A DNA stretch of 64,000 nt from Epiperipatus broadwayi (lineage: Eukaryota > Onychophora > Udeonychophora > Euonychophora > Peripatidae): NCBI GenBank assembly GCA_028023455.1, contig JAQFVV010012575.1:1730517-1794516 (forward strand). The letters run 5' to 3'. A program made the translations under genes and the position numbers. The notes below the pieces were generated by a model. That model saw nothing but the letters and a program-made list of their open reading frames with translations. It did not search any database and was not told where the DNA came from. This document shows, in pieces, positions 22,865 through 31,984 of this stretch; position 1 is the first letter of the stretch; each line of letters opens with the position of its first letter.

Positions 22865-23165
22865 TTTAATAGGATGGATGGCTGAAAAGTTGGAGGGAGC
22901 AGTGGATTAAAGGCTTTCCATTAAAGTATGAAGATTAGCTATCTTAATATAAATCTGAGCACTTATTGTATATATGTGTAGAGATGATAATCTGGACCAA
23001 CTGATGAGTGGTGGTTTAGCACGAAATACACATATTGGTGATTATTTATCTTTTAGATATATATGTGGTCAAGTGTATCAGTGAATGGTATGAGATAGTG
23101 AGTTGAGAGTTGTGTGAAAGTCTGAGCTCAAAATACCCTATATATTAAATTGTTCGTGCAGGTAT
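22865..23165 (+). mobile_element. Family A ribozyme repeat, long copy
   Basis: Begins in the 5' part of the unit (GGATGGATGGCTGAAAAGTT, then GGAGGGAG), as in the copies at 57.96, 59.8 and 61.35 kb. It continues through the hammerhead (22980-23053) and ends after a degenerate B box (GAGCTCAAAATACCC, about 23123-23138) and CTATATATTAAA. It encodes no protein. By analogy with schistosome SM-alpha elements it would be a Pol III-transcribed, self-cleaving SINE-like RNA, but I see no clear A box. Confidence 0.8.
22980..23053 (+). ncRNA. Hammerhead ribozyme, family A, best-preserved copy
   Basis: Type I architecture. Stem I strands AGAGAU/AUCUUU (22980 and 23048), AUAAUC/GAUUAU (22987 and 23040) and ACCAA/UUGGU (22996 and 23035), with a UGG bulge. 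Core CUGAUGA at 23001-23007. Stem II GUGGU, loop GGUUU, AGCAC (23008-23022) with one G-G mismatch. GAAA at 23023-23026. Stem III is two A-U pairs with a four-base loop. U16.1 is at 23033 and H17 is A at 23034, so cleavage is predicted between 23034 and 23035. All core bases are present. Short stem III is typical of hammerheads in animal retroelements. Confidence 0.8.
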
Positions 23166-24297
23166 ATATATATAGTCTGTATGTTAGATATTAATTTGAC
23201 ATTGGTAGATTCTGAAGAAATAAAGATCTCTAGAAGCGATATGCTTTGGACCAATTAAAGAATGCTGAAATGTACCTTAGAATCATTTATTCTTTTCAGA
23301 TGTTTTAAGAATGAGAGGGGGAGTGAAAGTTTTAAGTATATCTAAAAAAGAAATACACGTGAAAAAGATAAATGGAATAGATTAACAATACCATCTAGTT
23401 ATATATAATAAAAACAGATATATTAATGTTTATGTGAATTTAAAGTTTCTATTTAGGTTAGTAGTATTGTGATAATCTCTAGCTTAATGAATGATTAGTA
23501 ATGTATTTGTTAAACATGTGAATTCAGGCAGCTTGACACTTCTAGTTCAAACTGTAATAATGTGCTTGCATGTACATATATTAATTGTGACATCACTCTG
23601 AAGGAGAGTTTAATTTATAATAGCTAAAGAAAAATAACACGATTCCCAGTTTCATTTAGATTTACTCTTTTAATATTTTATTTTGAATATTTTCTATTCT
23701 TTGCAGAATGGGACTGGTTTGAAAGATCGGGGAAGTAGGAGTGAATAATAGATACATTAAAAAAAAAAACACAATTAGAACAATAGATAGTATAAACATT
23801 AAAATAAACATTGGGAAAATAATCAATAATTTAGATTTTATTATAATTTGTTTTGTTTACATTTAATAAAAGTAATATAATTGACATTAACTGAATTTAA
23901 ATTTATAAATTGAAATATCTTCCGATTATATAAAAATAAAATTGTTTTTATTTTATAAAATAATATTTAATTCCAAAGTGCTTACTGCTTTTATAATTAA
24001 ATGCTGTGGATATTTTTTTTTAATATGGAATATTGTTTTTATATCGGAGATTAATAGAAGATATATCACTTTATCTTTATATAGTAGTAACTAATGTCAA
24101 AATATATTGGTATAGAAAATAATAAACTTGACCTTTGATCATTAGCTGACCCTACAGAAAGTTTTTGAAATAATTTTGCTAACTTATTGTCGCCTAATAT
24201 TGCAATTAATCAATAAAGAATGGAATTATTATGCATTGATTATCTTATATTTTGAATTTTATTATACAAACATCAGTCGTTCTTTTACTTATCGAAC
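23166..24297. other. AT-rich sequence, no gene recognised
   Basis: GATAATCTCTAGCTTAATGA at 23472 recurs with changes near 59.02 kb (CATTCTCTAGCTTAATAAAT). Nothing else is supported. Confidence 0.3.
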
Positions 24298-24393
24298 TTT
24301 TTTTTTCCATATGTCAAAGCGTTGACCGGGAAGCGAACCCGGGCCAACTGCTTGGAAGGCAGCTATGCTAACCACACGCCCAACAACGCTTGG
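24298..24393 (-). mobile_element. tRNA-Gly-type SINE, minus strand
   Basis: The minus strand reads GCGTTGTTGGGCGTGTGGTT, AGCATAGCTGCCTTCCAAGC, then GTTGGCCCGGGTTCGCTTCC and CGGTCAACGC, followed by TTTGACATATGG and an A tail. The anticodon position is TCC and the acceptor stem (GCGTTG with CAACGC) still closes, so this copy is the closest to a real tRNA-Gly(UCC). The D-arm is altered and the SINE tail TTTGACATATG is shared with the 56.1-kb copy, so I call it a SINE rather than a tRNA gene. Confidence 0.75.
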
Positions 24394-24595
24394 TTGCTTT
24401 TTTTAAGACAAAAAATAAAAAAAGGTAATATTTATTCTCATATAAGTTAAAAAATTAGGATTTTTTTAAGAATTATTATTGTATGTAAAATATATATACT
24501 GTATATAGTTTAACTTGATGTGATCTGTAAAACAAGCTTTGTTTATAATTAATAAGTCATAACGTTGTTTGATAAATATTTTTCCAATACATATA

Positions 24596-25275
24596 TAGAA
24601 AAGTAGGACTAAAGATAAATGTTAAAAAGACTAAAGTAATGTTTAATCGATTTGCTCAAAATATGAAAATAAAAATAGATTATGAAGAATTAGAAGAAGT
24701 TAACAGTTACAAATACCTTGGTCAGATTATTAATACAGATGGAAACATAATGGAAAAAATTAATCATAGAATTAAACTTGGTTGGAGTGCTTTTGGTAAA
24801 AATAACTTGATACTAAAAGGAAATATGCCTATGTGTTTGAAAAGAATGGTTTTTAACAAATGTGTTTTACCAGTTCTTACTTATGGATCTGAGACTTGAG
24901 AAGAGCAATACAGAGACTTCAGACCACTCAAAGGAGTATGGAGAGATGTATGTTGGGAGTAACAAGAAGAGATCGAAAATGCAATGTATGGGTAAGACAA
25001 CGAACAGGTGTTACTGACCTTATTGAAAAAATTAAAAGATTGAAATGGAGTTGGGCTGGACATATTGCTAGAAGAAATGATAATAGATGGACAATTGAAA
25101 TTTTAAACTGGATTCCAAGGGATTGTAAAAGACCCAGAAAGAGACCACATGTGAGATGGATGGATGAAATAAGAAAATGTGCAGGGGTATTGTGGAAAAG
25201 AGAAGCTAAAGATCTGAAAAGATGGATTAAACTTGGAGAGACCTTCATCCTGCAGTGGATTGATAATGGTTGATG
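24596..25275 (+). pseudogene. RTE-like LINE, truncated and frameshifted
   Basis: The end of the reverse transcriptase domain and the C-terminal region. Frame 1 (to 24899) reads VGLKINVKKTKVMFNRF, SYKYLGQIINTDGN and LPVLTYGSET. Frame 2 (24896-25273) reads RRAIQRLQTTQRSMERCML, then WAGHIARRNDNRW, RKRPHVRWMDEIRKC and ILQWIDNG. Compared with the 32.6-kb copy, 10 bp are missing just after SET, causing the frameshift. The FADD motif and all upstream RT motifs are absent because of 5' truncation. The 3' end is GATAATGGTTGATGATGAA. Apart from the frameshift the frames are clean, so it is fairly young. Confidence 0.85.
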
Positions 25276-25469
25276 ATGAACATTGTTACGTTAAAATACT
25301 TATATTATTTTACTCTTTGAAATAGACACTATAACTAAATATACACCTACATATCAAATGTGTATTTCTGAAATAAAATATATATCTAATAATAAATAAT
25401 ATTTATGTACTATAATTTTCACTACACCACTCTCACGCAAGATAGGAACTGGTTTCTATCCACTTTTAA

Positions 25470-25600
25470 CAACTTGTGGAGGAATATAATCAGAAACACA
25501 TGACCAAAAACATGTGAAAAAGATCTATGATCCCAAAGTGCACATTTTGTGCTGACTGAGCACTCATCTGTTGGTCCAGACCACAACCTCATACACATAA
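25470..25600 (-). mobile_element. Family A ribozyme repeat, decayed
   Basis: The minus strand has TCTGGACCAA, then CAGATGAG (expected CTGATGAG), a rearranged stem II (TGCTCAGTCAGC), ACAAAATG (GAAA lost) and a tail with CATGTTTTTGGTCATGTG. The ribozyme is dead. The tail up to about 25470 corresponds to the B-box side. Confidence 0.6.
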
Positions 25601-25707
25601 CTTTATCATTGTTCAGTATATATATATAGCAAATTACTACAATTTATTTGATAAATGTCAAATGTACTGCTCTCACAACTTATGACCCAAATTACTTACT
25701 GAAAGTA

Positions 25708-25840
25708 TATTAATAATTTTTATTAGTCATTCATTAGATTAGAGATGATCAAATAATGAATAATTGCACTAAAAAAATATTATTTATTATTAGATAATCT
25801 CTAATCTAATGAATGACTAGTAAAAATTATTGATAAAATA
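25708..25840. repeat. Foldback MITE, about 57-bp arms
   Basis: TAATAATTTTTATTAGTCAT and TCATTAGATTAGAGAT on the left pair with ATCTCTAATCTAATGAATGA, CTAGTAAAAATTATTGATA on the right. One arm alone occurs at 54143-54190 and a looser one at 17363. No ORF inside. Confidence 0.6.
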
Positions 25841-25972
25841 TATATCTGTCAGTGCAATTTTAAAAAAAAAAAATTTGTTAAGAAAATATCATGATGCATG
25901 ACATTTAATTTCAGACATCTAGGCAACAAACGATATCTTTCAAAATTTTATTTTATGATACTGTATTTTACG

Positions 25973-26082
25973 AATGCGTTGTTAGCCGAGAGGTATCGCA
26001 GCCGCCATGCTAGCAAGTAGTTGGTTGCAGGCTGGTGTGGGTTCGCGTCCCGGCAGATGCTATGACATATGAAAAAAAAAAA
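25973..26082 (+). mobile_element. tRNA-derived SINE
   Basis: GCGTTGTTAGCCGAGAGGTA, then CGCAGCCGCC, and box B GGGTTCGCGTCCCGGC, with an expanded anticodon-variable region (GCTAGCAAGTAGTTGG, then TTGCAGGCTGGTG). Ends CAGATGCTATGACATATG plus an A tail. It belongs to the CTATGACA subfamily with 17.1, 55.0 and 63.1 kb. Confidence 0.75.
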
Positions 26083-26415
26083 TTTAGCGTATATATGTAC
26101 AGATATTACATAAGAAGTTAAAGAAGTGGGCCTATTTTTTTATTTTTAAAAATGATTATTAGAACAAATGTTTGATAAAAGAAGTATATAGTAATTATTT
26201 CGATTGCTGTCTGATGATTATTGACTGCAAGTATATAGTATAGTAATTAGAATAATTTAGGGGGAATTTATAAGAACAAGTATTATTTTGATCCATGAAA
26301 ACTGCAAAAATAAATGTTGTGTCTTGACAAAACAATAAAATGTTAGCATAATTGTATTACATAGCTATGTTTGTTGGTACATGTACAGTATATATACTTA
26401 AGCTAAAGGTAATTA

Positions 26416-26705
26416 GAGGGTATTTAAACCCAGATTTTCAAGCTCCCTTTAGTTATCCACTCCACCTTATATAACCGATACACATGACTCATACATATGA
26501 AAAAGATAAATCCATCTCCAATATATCTATTTTGTGTTGAACCAGCTCATCAGTTTGTCCAGATCATCATCTCCCACACCACACATATATAGCATGAATA
26601 TGTATATCGGAGATCATTTACCTTTTTCACATTATGTATCAATTATATATGATGGAGTGAATGACTGAAGGAGATTGAAAGTCTGTGTTCGAATTTTCTC
26701 TAATT
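26416..26705. mobile_element. Family A palindromic copy
   Basis: The left arm (26416 to about 26585, minus sense) contains a near-complete hammerhead region and tail. The right arm (about 26590-26705, plus) starts in the 3' half of stem II (AGCATGAATATG) and runs to a B-box-like GTGTTCGAATTTTC. Ribozyme ends face the centre. In the left arm CUGAUGAG (minus strand of 26546-26553) is intact but GAAA is AAAA, so it should not cleave. Confidence 0.65.
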
Positions 26706-28240
26706 AAATGATTATTTATTGATGAGAATTAGAAATGTTATTATTTTATATACTGTTTTCTAATCATCTAGAAAGAACATGTGTGCATTTATATATAAAA
26801 TAGCCATCAAATTAAACGCCACTTGGAAAAACTTCAAGTAAAGATGACGATTGCTAAGTCTACAGAATTAAACTGCTGTGGAAGCATCTACATACATAGA
26901 AATAGACACATTAAAACTGTGTTATCACATTTGAAAACGTAATGTAACAAGATAAATCAATTTATGTTATATTGTATTGACATGTAATAACGAATTTGTA
27001 TATTGGTTTGTATGTATAATAAATTTCTCTTAATAAAAATAAATAAATAAATGAAGTAGTTTGAAATATATGCAACCACGGTCATATTTTTCATGTTTCT
27101 TTGAAATCTTTCAATTTCTTTCATAAAGTTCACTTACTCATAATTTAATTCATTAAAAATCAAGATTTTATAAAGCAAGAAAATAATAAGAATGCTGAAA
27201 TAGAAAGTAAAAATATAAGCTAAATTCTTTTAATATCTTATTAGTTTATTTATTATTGTGACCTATTTTGTTTTATTAAATGTTTTTTATTAATCTGCAC
27301 ATTGTTTTTTTTTCTTAATATTTAAAATAAATAAATGTATCTTGTTTTTAAATAAAGTTATTCTGTTTAATATTGAGTCATTATTAACTGTATAGTTAAA
27401 TACAATGAATGTGACAGAGGATTAATATTGCAGTATGTGCATATATATATACTTTTAATTATAATTATAGTTTATGTTTCCATGTACAAAAATGTAGAAA
27501 ATAATATATATGTAATAGTATTTGAGATGGGTGAAAATATAATTCAAACATGCAAACTGCTAAACTAAAAATAAAATGTATATAAATTAATTATTCAAAC
27601 AATATTTAAATAAAATAGCCAATCAAATCATGATTAATATGTACTTATGACTTTTGTCATCACCCTAAAATAAACAGCCAATCAGATTTTACCATTGTTT
27701 CACGTCTTAGAATACTGTTCATTAAATAGCTGTGAACTCACAGTTATTATTTTAATGTGATGTATAAAACTTTTTGCACATAATTAGTAAACATAAGACC
27801 AGTCATATTTTGTAACATGAAATAATCATGGCATGTTGTTACAGTCTTCAACATTCAAATATTAATGTATAATATTATGTATTGCTGAAATGAAAATAAT
27901 ACATCAGTGAACTATTCAAATAAAGTTTAAATAAACCACCAATAAAATAGCTGCTAATACATTAACTATCTTGGATATCATGCTATAATAATCATCCAAT
28001 CAAGTTCTCCAGTACAATTATTTTATAGATTACAACATCATTTATGGCCTAATTACAGGTTCATAACTAGTAGTCCAATATTGCCATATTTTAAAGTGCA
28101 ATGCAATAAATATTGACATGATTTCCCCTGCTCCAAAATATAATTAATCTTGTAGCCAGATGTAAAGCTGATATTCTAAGTCATAAAACAATTGTTAAGG
28201 AGAAAGTGTTTGGTAAGTATTTTTATGAGATGTTAAGTAT
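26706..28240. other. AT-rich sequence, no gene recognised
   Basis: At about 27585-27970 phrases such as AATAGCCAATCAAAT, AACAGCCAATCAGAT and AAACCACCAATAAAAT recur, separated by about 70-280 bp. They contain CCAAT-like strings, but I see no promoter. No coding frame. Confidence 0.3.
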
Positions 28241-28248
28241 GTGTAGTG
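28241..28248. repeat. Left 8-bp target duplication of hAT-like MITE
   Basis: GTGTAGTG, matching GTGTAATG at 28558-28565 with one change. Confidence 0.6.
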
Positions 28249-28557
28249 CAGTGGTAGTCAACCTGATCCCTACCGCCCCCTAGTGGGCGTTCCAGCCTTC
28301 ATGGTGGGCAGTAGGGGTTTTGTCAGAGACTAAAGCACCTTCTTTTTTTTAAAAATTTAATTGACTTTTTAAAAAACTTTCATAGAGATTTATGTGCTTT
28401 AGCTTGCTGTAACTCTGCTTTATAAATTTTATAAAGTAAAGTTACTTCCCTACTTTATAAATCACCATTACTGTGGAACCTGTGGGCAGTTAGAAAATTT
28501 TACTACTAACGGAGATACAAAAGTGGGCAGTAGGTATAAAAAAGCTGACTAGCCCTG
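28249..28557. mobile_element. hAT-like non-autonomous DNA transposon
   Basis: Starts CAGTGGTAGTCAACCTGATC and ends AAAAAGCTGACTAGCCCTG, imperfect inverted termini of the CAGNG hAT type. The GC-rich subterminal motif GTGGGCAGTAGG recurs near both ends. The interior is AT rich with no ORF. The 8-bp flanking repeats fit hAT target duplications. Confidence 0.75.
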
Positions 28558-28565
28558 GTGTAATG
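28558..28565. repeat. Right 8-bp target duplication of hAT-like MITE
   Basis: GTGTAATG, partner of 28241-28248. Confidence 0.6.
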
Positions 28566-28674
28566 CATATTAAAAATGATTTGTTTTGTTTTAATTTTGT
28601 TTGAATAGTTAATTTATGTAATTACAAATACTTGCATTTAAATTAAAAACATTTCCTGAAATTGATGCTTGGTA

Positions 28675-28911
28675 GAAATCACTTTTTTACTGATATTATA
28701 GCATCTACTTAAAAGTAATTTTCTCATTCAAATAAAATTAGATAATTCAAGAAATAAGAGACAATATAATTTGTGATATTTATATTTAGCTTTGAGATTA
28801 TATAATTATTGATATTATAAATATCTGGTTGAAATCACTTTTTTTACTGATATTGTATCATCTACTAAAAGTAATTATTTCATTCAATTAAATTTAAATA
28901 ATTAAAGAAAT
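28675..28911 (+). repeat. Tandem host duplication holding the empty site of the ribozyme array
   Basis: Copy 1 (28675-28830) and copy 2 (28831-28924 continuing at 31501-31570) share GAAATCACTTTTTTACTGAT, ATTCAAGAAATAAGAGACAA and TTATATTTAGCTTTGAGATT. The offset is 156 bp. Copy 2 is interrupted by the family B array. Copy 1 shows the uninterrupted reading through AAGAGACAATATAATTT. Confidence 0.85.
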
Positions 28912-28924
28912 AAGAGACAATATA
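28912..28924. repeat. Left 13-bp target-site duplication of ribozyme array
   Basis: AAGAGACAATATA, repeated at 31492-31504. The tandem host copy at 28675-28830 has it once. Confidence 0.85.
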
Positions 28925-29061
28925 TCACATGATCACATTTCCTATATTAGCACATTAATTGTTGATAAACAGAGCAAAACTCTCCATATAGTATTGCCAC
29001 CTGTGCTAAACAGAGTAATCAATGGATGCCAGAAGGCTTGTGCATAAAATCCCTATCTAAT

Positions 29062-29138
29062 GCCTACTCATCCAATATCCCCAGACTAGTTTCTGGCTTG
29101 TGGCCTTCGTCAGTGAGGAGCTTTGGATCTGAGAGCAC
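29062..29138 (-). ncRNA. Hammerhead-like ribozyme, family B unit 1
   Basis: Minus strand: CUGACGA (29107-29113; position 7 is free to vary), stem II GGC-CACAA-GCC flanked by an A-A mismatch, GAAA, stem III AC-UA-GU, triplet GUC, then UGGGGA. Stem I pairs UCCUCA/UGGGGA, AUCCAA/UUGGAU and the outer GUGC/GCAU. Confidence 0.6.
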
Positions 29139-29517
29139 TGCATCTAGATCTTAGGATCTAATGCAACCCTCTAGCAACCACCTTTTATCTCTACTTAACT
29201 ACAAAACTATGAGAATGAAATTGAAAACACAAAAAATATTTTCAATCTAAGCTCAATAGCTTATATAGTCATATGGGTCTGAACTCAGTTCAGCACCCAT
29301 ACATTTTGGTGTCTTTGGCTCTTTTACAACCATAGCCACCACTATCCTATTAGGCAGGATTGGTGTTAAACCATTAAGCATCACATGATCACATTTCCTA
29401 TATTAGCACATTAATTGTTGATAAACAGAGCAAAACTCTCCATATAGTATTGCCACCTGTGCTAAACAGAGTAATCAATGGATGCCAGAAGGCTTGTGCA
29501 TAAAATCCCTATCTAAT

Positions 29518-29594
29518 GCCTACTCATCCAATATCCCCAGACTAGTTTCTGGCTTGTGGCCTTCGTCAGTGAGGAGCTTTGGATCTGAGAGCAC
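29518..29594 (-). ncRNA. Hammerhead-like ribozyme, family B unit 2
   Basis: Same sequence and fold as the core at 29062-29138, one 456-bp period on. Confidence 0.6.
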
Positions 29595-29973
29595 TGCATC
29601 TAGATCTTAGGATCTAATGCAACCCTCTAGCAACCACCTTTTATCTCTACTTAACTACAAAACTATGAGAATGAAATTGAAAACACAAAAAATATTTTCA
29701 ATCTAAGCTCAATAGCTTATATAGTCATATGGGTCTGAACTCAGTTCAGCACCCATACATTTTGGTGTCTTTGGCTCTTTTACAACCATAGCCACCACTA
29801 TCCTATTAGGCAGGATTGGTGTTAAACCATTAAGCATCACATGATCACATTTCCTATATTAGCACATTAATTGTTGATAAACAGAGCAAAACTCTCCATA
29901 TAGTATTGCCACCTGTGCTAAACAGAGTAATCAATGGATGCCAGAAGGCTTGTGCATAAAATCCCTATCTAAT

Positions 29974-30050
29974 GCCTACTCATCCAATATCCCCAGACTA
30001 GTTTCTGGCTTGTGGCCTTCGTCAGTGAGGAGCTTTGGATCTGAGAGCAC
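29974..30050 (-). ncRNA. Hammerhead-like ribozyme, family B unit 3
   Basis: Same as the two preceding units, still on the minus strand. Confidence 0.6.
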
Positions 30051-30404
30051 TGCATCTAGATCTTAGGATCTAATGCAACCCTCTAGCAACCACCTTTTAT
30101 CTCTACTTAACTACAAAACTATGAGAATGAAATTGAAAACACAAAAAATATTTTCAATCTAAGCTCAATAGCTTATATAGTCATATGGGTCTGAACTCAG
30201 TTCAGCACCCATACATTTTGGTGTCTTTGGCTCTTTTACAACCATAGCCACCACTATCCTATTAGGCAGGATTGGTGTTAAACCATTAAGCATCACATGA
30301 TCACATTTCCTATATTAGCACATTAATTGTTGATAAACAGAGCAAAACTCTCCATATAGTATTGCCACCTGTGCTAAACAGAGTAATCCTAAGATCTAGA
30401 TGCA

Positions 30405-30482
30405 GTGCTCTCAGATCCAAAGCTCCTCACTGATGAAGGCCACAAGCCAGAAACTAGTCTGGGGATATTGGATGAGTAGGCA
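30405..30482 (+). ncRNA. Hammerhead-like ribozyme, first inverted unit
   Basis: CUGAUGA at 30430-30436, stem II A-GGC-CACAA-GCC-A, GAAA at 30450-30453, stem III AC-UA-GU, cleavage predicted after C30459. The stem I strands are 30405-30429 and 30460-30482. It differs from the other five units by U rather than C at position 7 of the core. It lies in the loop of the giant hairpin, so it would stay accessible in a foldback transcript. Confidence 0.65.
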
Positions 30483-30860
30483 TTAGATAGGGATTTTATG
30501 CACAAGCCTTCTGGCATCCATTGATTACTCTGTTTAGCACAGGTGGCAATACTATATGGAGAGTTTTGCTCTGTTTATCAACAATTAATGTGCTAATATA
30601 GGAAATGTGATCATGTGATGCTTAATGGTTTAACACCAATCCTGCCTAATAGGATAGTGGTGGCTATGGTTGTAAAAGAGCCAAAGACACCAAAATGTAT
30701 GGGTGCTGAACTGAGTTCAGACCCATATGACTATATAAGCTATTGAGCTTAGATTGAAAATATTTTTTGTGTTTTCAATTTCATTCTCATAGTTTTGTAG
30801 TTAAGTAGAGATAAAAGGTGGTTGCTAGAGGGTTGCATTAGATCCTAAGATCTAGATGCA

Positions 30861-30938
30861 GTGCTCTCAGATCCAAAGCTCCTCACTGACGAAGGCCACA
30901 AGCCAGAAACTAGTCTGGGGATATTGGATGAGTAGGCA
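30861..30938 (+). ncRNA. Hammerhead-like ribozyme, second inverted unit
   Basis: CUGACGA at 30886-30892, GAAA at 30906-30909, predicted cleavage after C30915. Same fold as the first inverted unit. Confidence 0.6.
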
Positions 30939-31316
30939 TTAGATAGGGATTTTATGCACAAGCCTTCTGGCATCCATTGATTACTCTGTTTAGCACAGGT
31001 GGCAATACTGTATGGAGAGTTTTGCTCTGTTTATCAACAATTAATGTGCTAATATAGGAAATGTGATCATGTGATGCTTAATGGTTTAACACCAATCCTG
31101 CCTAATAGGATAGTGGTGGCTATGGTTGTAAAAGAGCCAAAGACACCAAAATGTATGGGTGCTGAACTGAGTTCAGACCCATATGACTATATAAGCTATT
31201 GAGCTTAGATTGAAAATATTTTTTGTGTTTTCAATTTCATTCTCATAGTTTTGTAGTTAAGTAGAGATAAAAGGTGGTTGCTAGAGGGTTGCATTAGATC
31301 CTAAGATCTAGATGCA

Positions 31317-31394
31317 GTGCTCTCAGATCCAAAGCTCCTCACTGACGAAGGCCACAAGCCAGAAACTAGTCTGGGGATATTGGATGAGTAGGCA
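31317..31394 (+). ncRNA. Hammerhead-like ribozyme, third inverted unit
   Basis: Third plus-strand copy, 456 bp further on, same sequence as the unit at 30861. Confidence 0.6.
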
Positions 31395-31491
31395 TTAGAT
31401 AGGGATTTTATGCACAAGCCTTCTGGCATCCATTGATTACTCTGTTTAGCACAGGTGGCAATACTATATGGAGAGTTTTGCTCTGTTTATC

Positions 31492-31504
31492 AAGAGACAA
31501 TATA
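31492..31504. repeat. Right 13-bp target-site duplication of ribozyme array
   Basis: Exact copy of 28912-28924. Confidence 0.85.
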
Positions 31505-31570
31505 ATTTATATTTAGCTTTGAGATTATGTAATTATTGATATTATAACTATCTTTGCAAACTATTAAATC

Positions 31571-31984
31571 ATATATTTATAGATATTTGTATTATGTTTA
31601 ATACTTTTGCGAGTACTAGATTACTGATTCATACACTTCACATATTAGTATTTCAATAATTTACAAGCAGATGTATAGTCTTTTCACATAGCAACAGCCC
31701 AAGTTTATTTAAATAATGAATCTTCAATATGTTGTCAAGACAATTCTGTAAGTAAGAGATGACAACCTCTTTTACTTAAAAAAAGTGCCTTGATAACAGC
31801 TTGAAGATCCACAGTTTAGATAGACTTGGACTGTTATTATGCAATTGAAATTGTAAAACCACCTAGCTTTATAAAAATTAGATGTACAAGCTATATTTTA
31901 TATACATGCCCAGTGAACAAGTGAGTCATTTGAACATCTAATCATAGTAGTTTACTTTTGAACATCTAATCACAGTATTAATAT
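31571..31984. other. AT-rich sequence, no gene
   Basis: TTTTGAACATCTAATCAYAG occurs twice just before the LINE (near 31928 and 31957). The block at 31789-31812 is loosely like the direct repeats at 10.2 and 10.5 kb (GTGCCTTGATAACAG). Confidence 0.3.

Larger units (their letters stand above)
28925..31491. mobile_element. Family B ribozyme array: direct 456-bp units followed by inverted units
   Basis: Units start at 28924, 29380, 29836 and 30292 (exact 456-bp period, reverse ribozyme orientation). The last is cut at 30388. From 30389 three units run in the other direction (ribozyme starts at 30405, 30861 and 31317, also 456 apart) and end at 31491. Units are almost identical, so amplification is recent. 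Bases 29420-30388 can pair with 30523-31491 in a nearly perfect stem of about 969 bp, leaving a 134-nt loop that holds one ribozyme. No protein is encoded. Each unit has one hammerhead, a TATATAAG string and a GAGTTCAGACCC string that loosely resembles a Pol III B box. A 13-bp target duplication flanks the whole. Confidence 0.9.

Noticed and set aside
24928-25248. 106-codon minus-strand frame overlapping the LINE
   Set aside because: It is the antisense shadow of the LINE C-terminal frame. The same holds for the minus-strand frames at 7942-8184 and 33066-33365.
28925-30388. CRISPR array or ordinary satellite
   Set aside because: Units are 456 bp with no spacers, they invert midway, and a single target duplication flanks the whole, so it is an inserted multimer.
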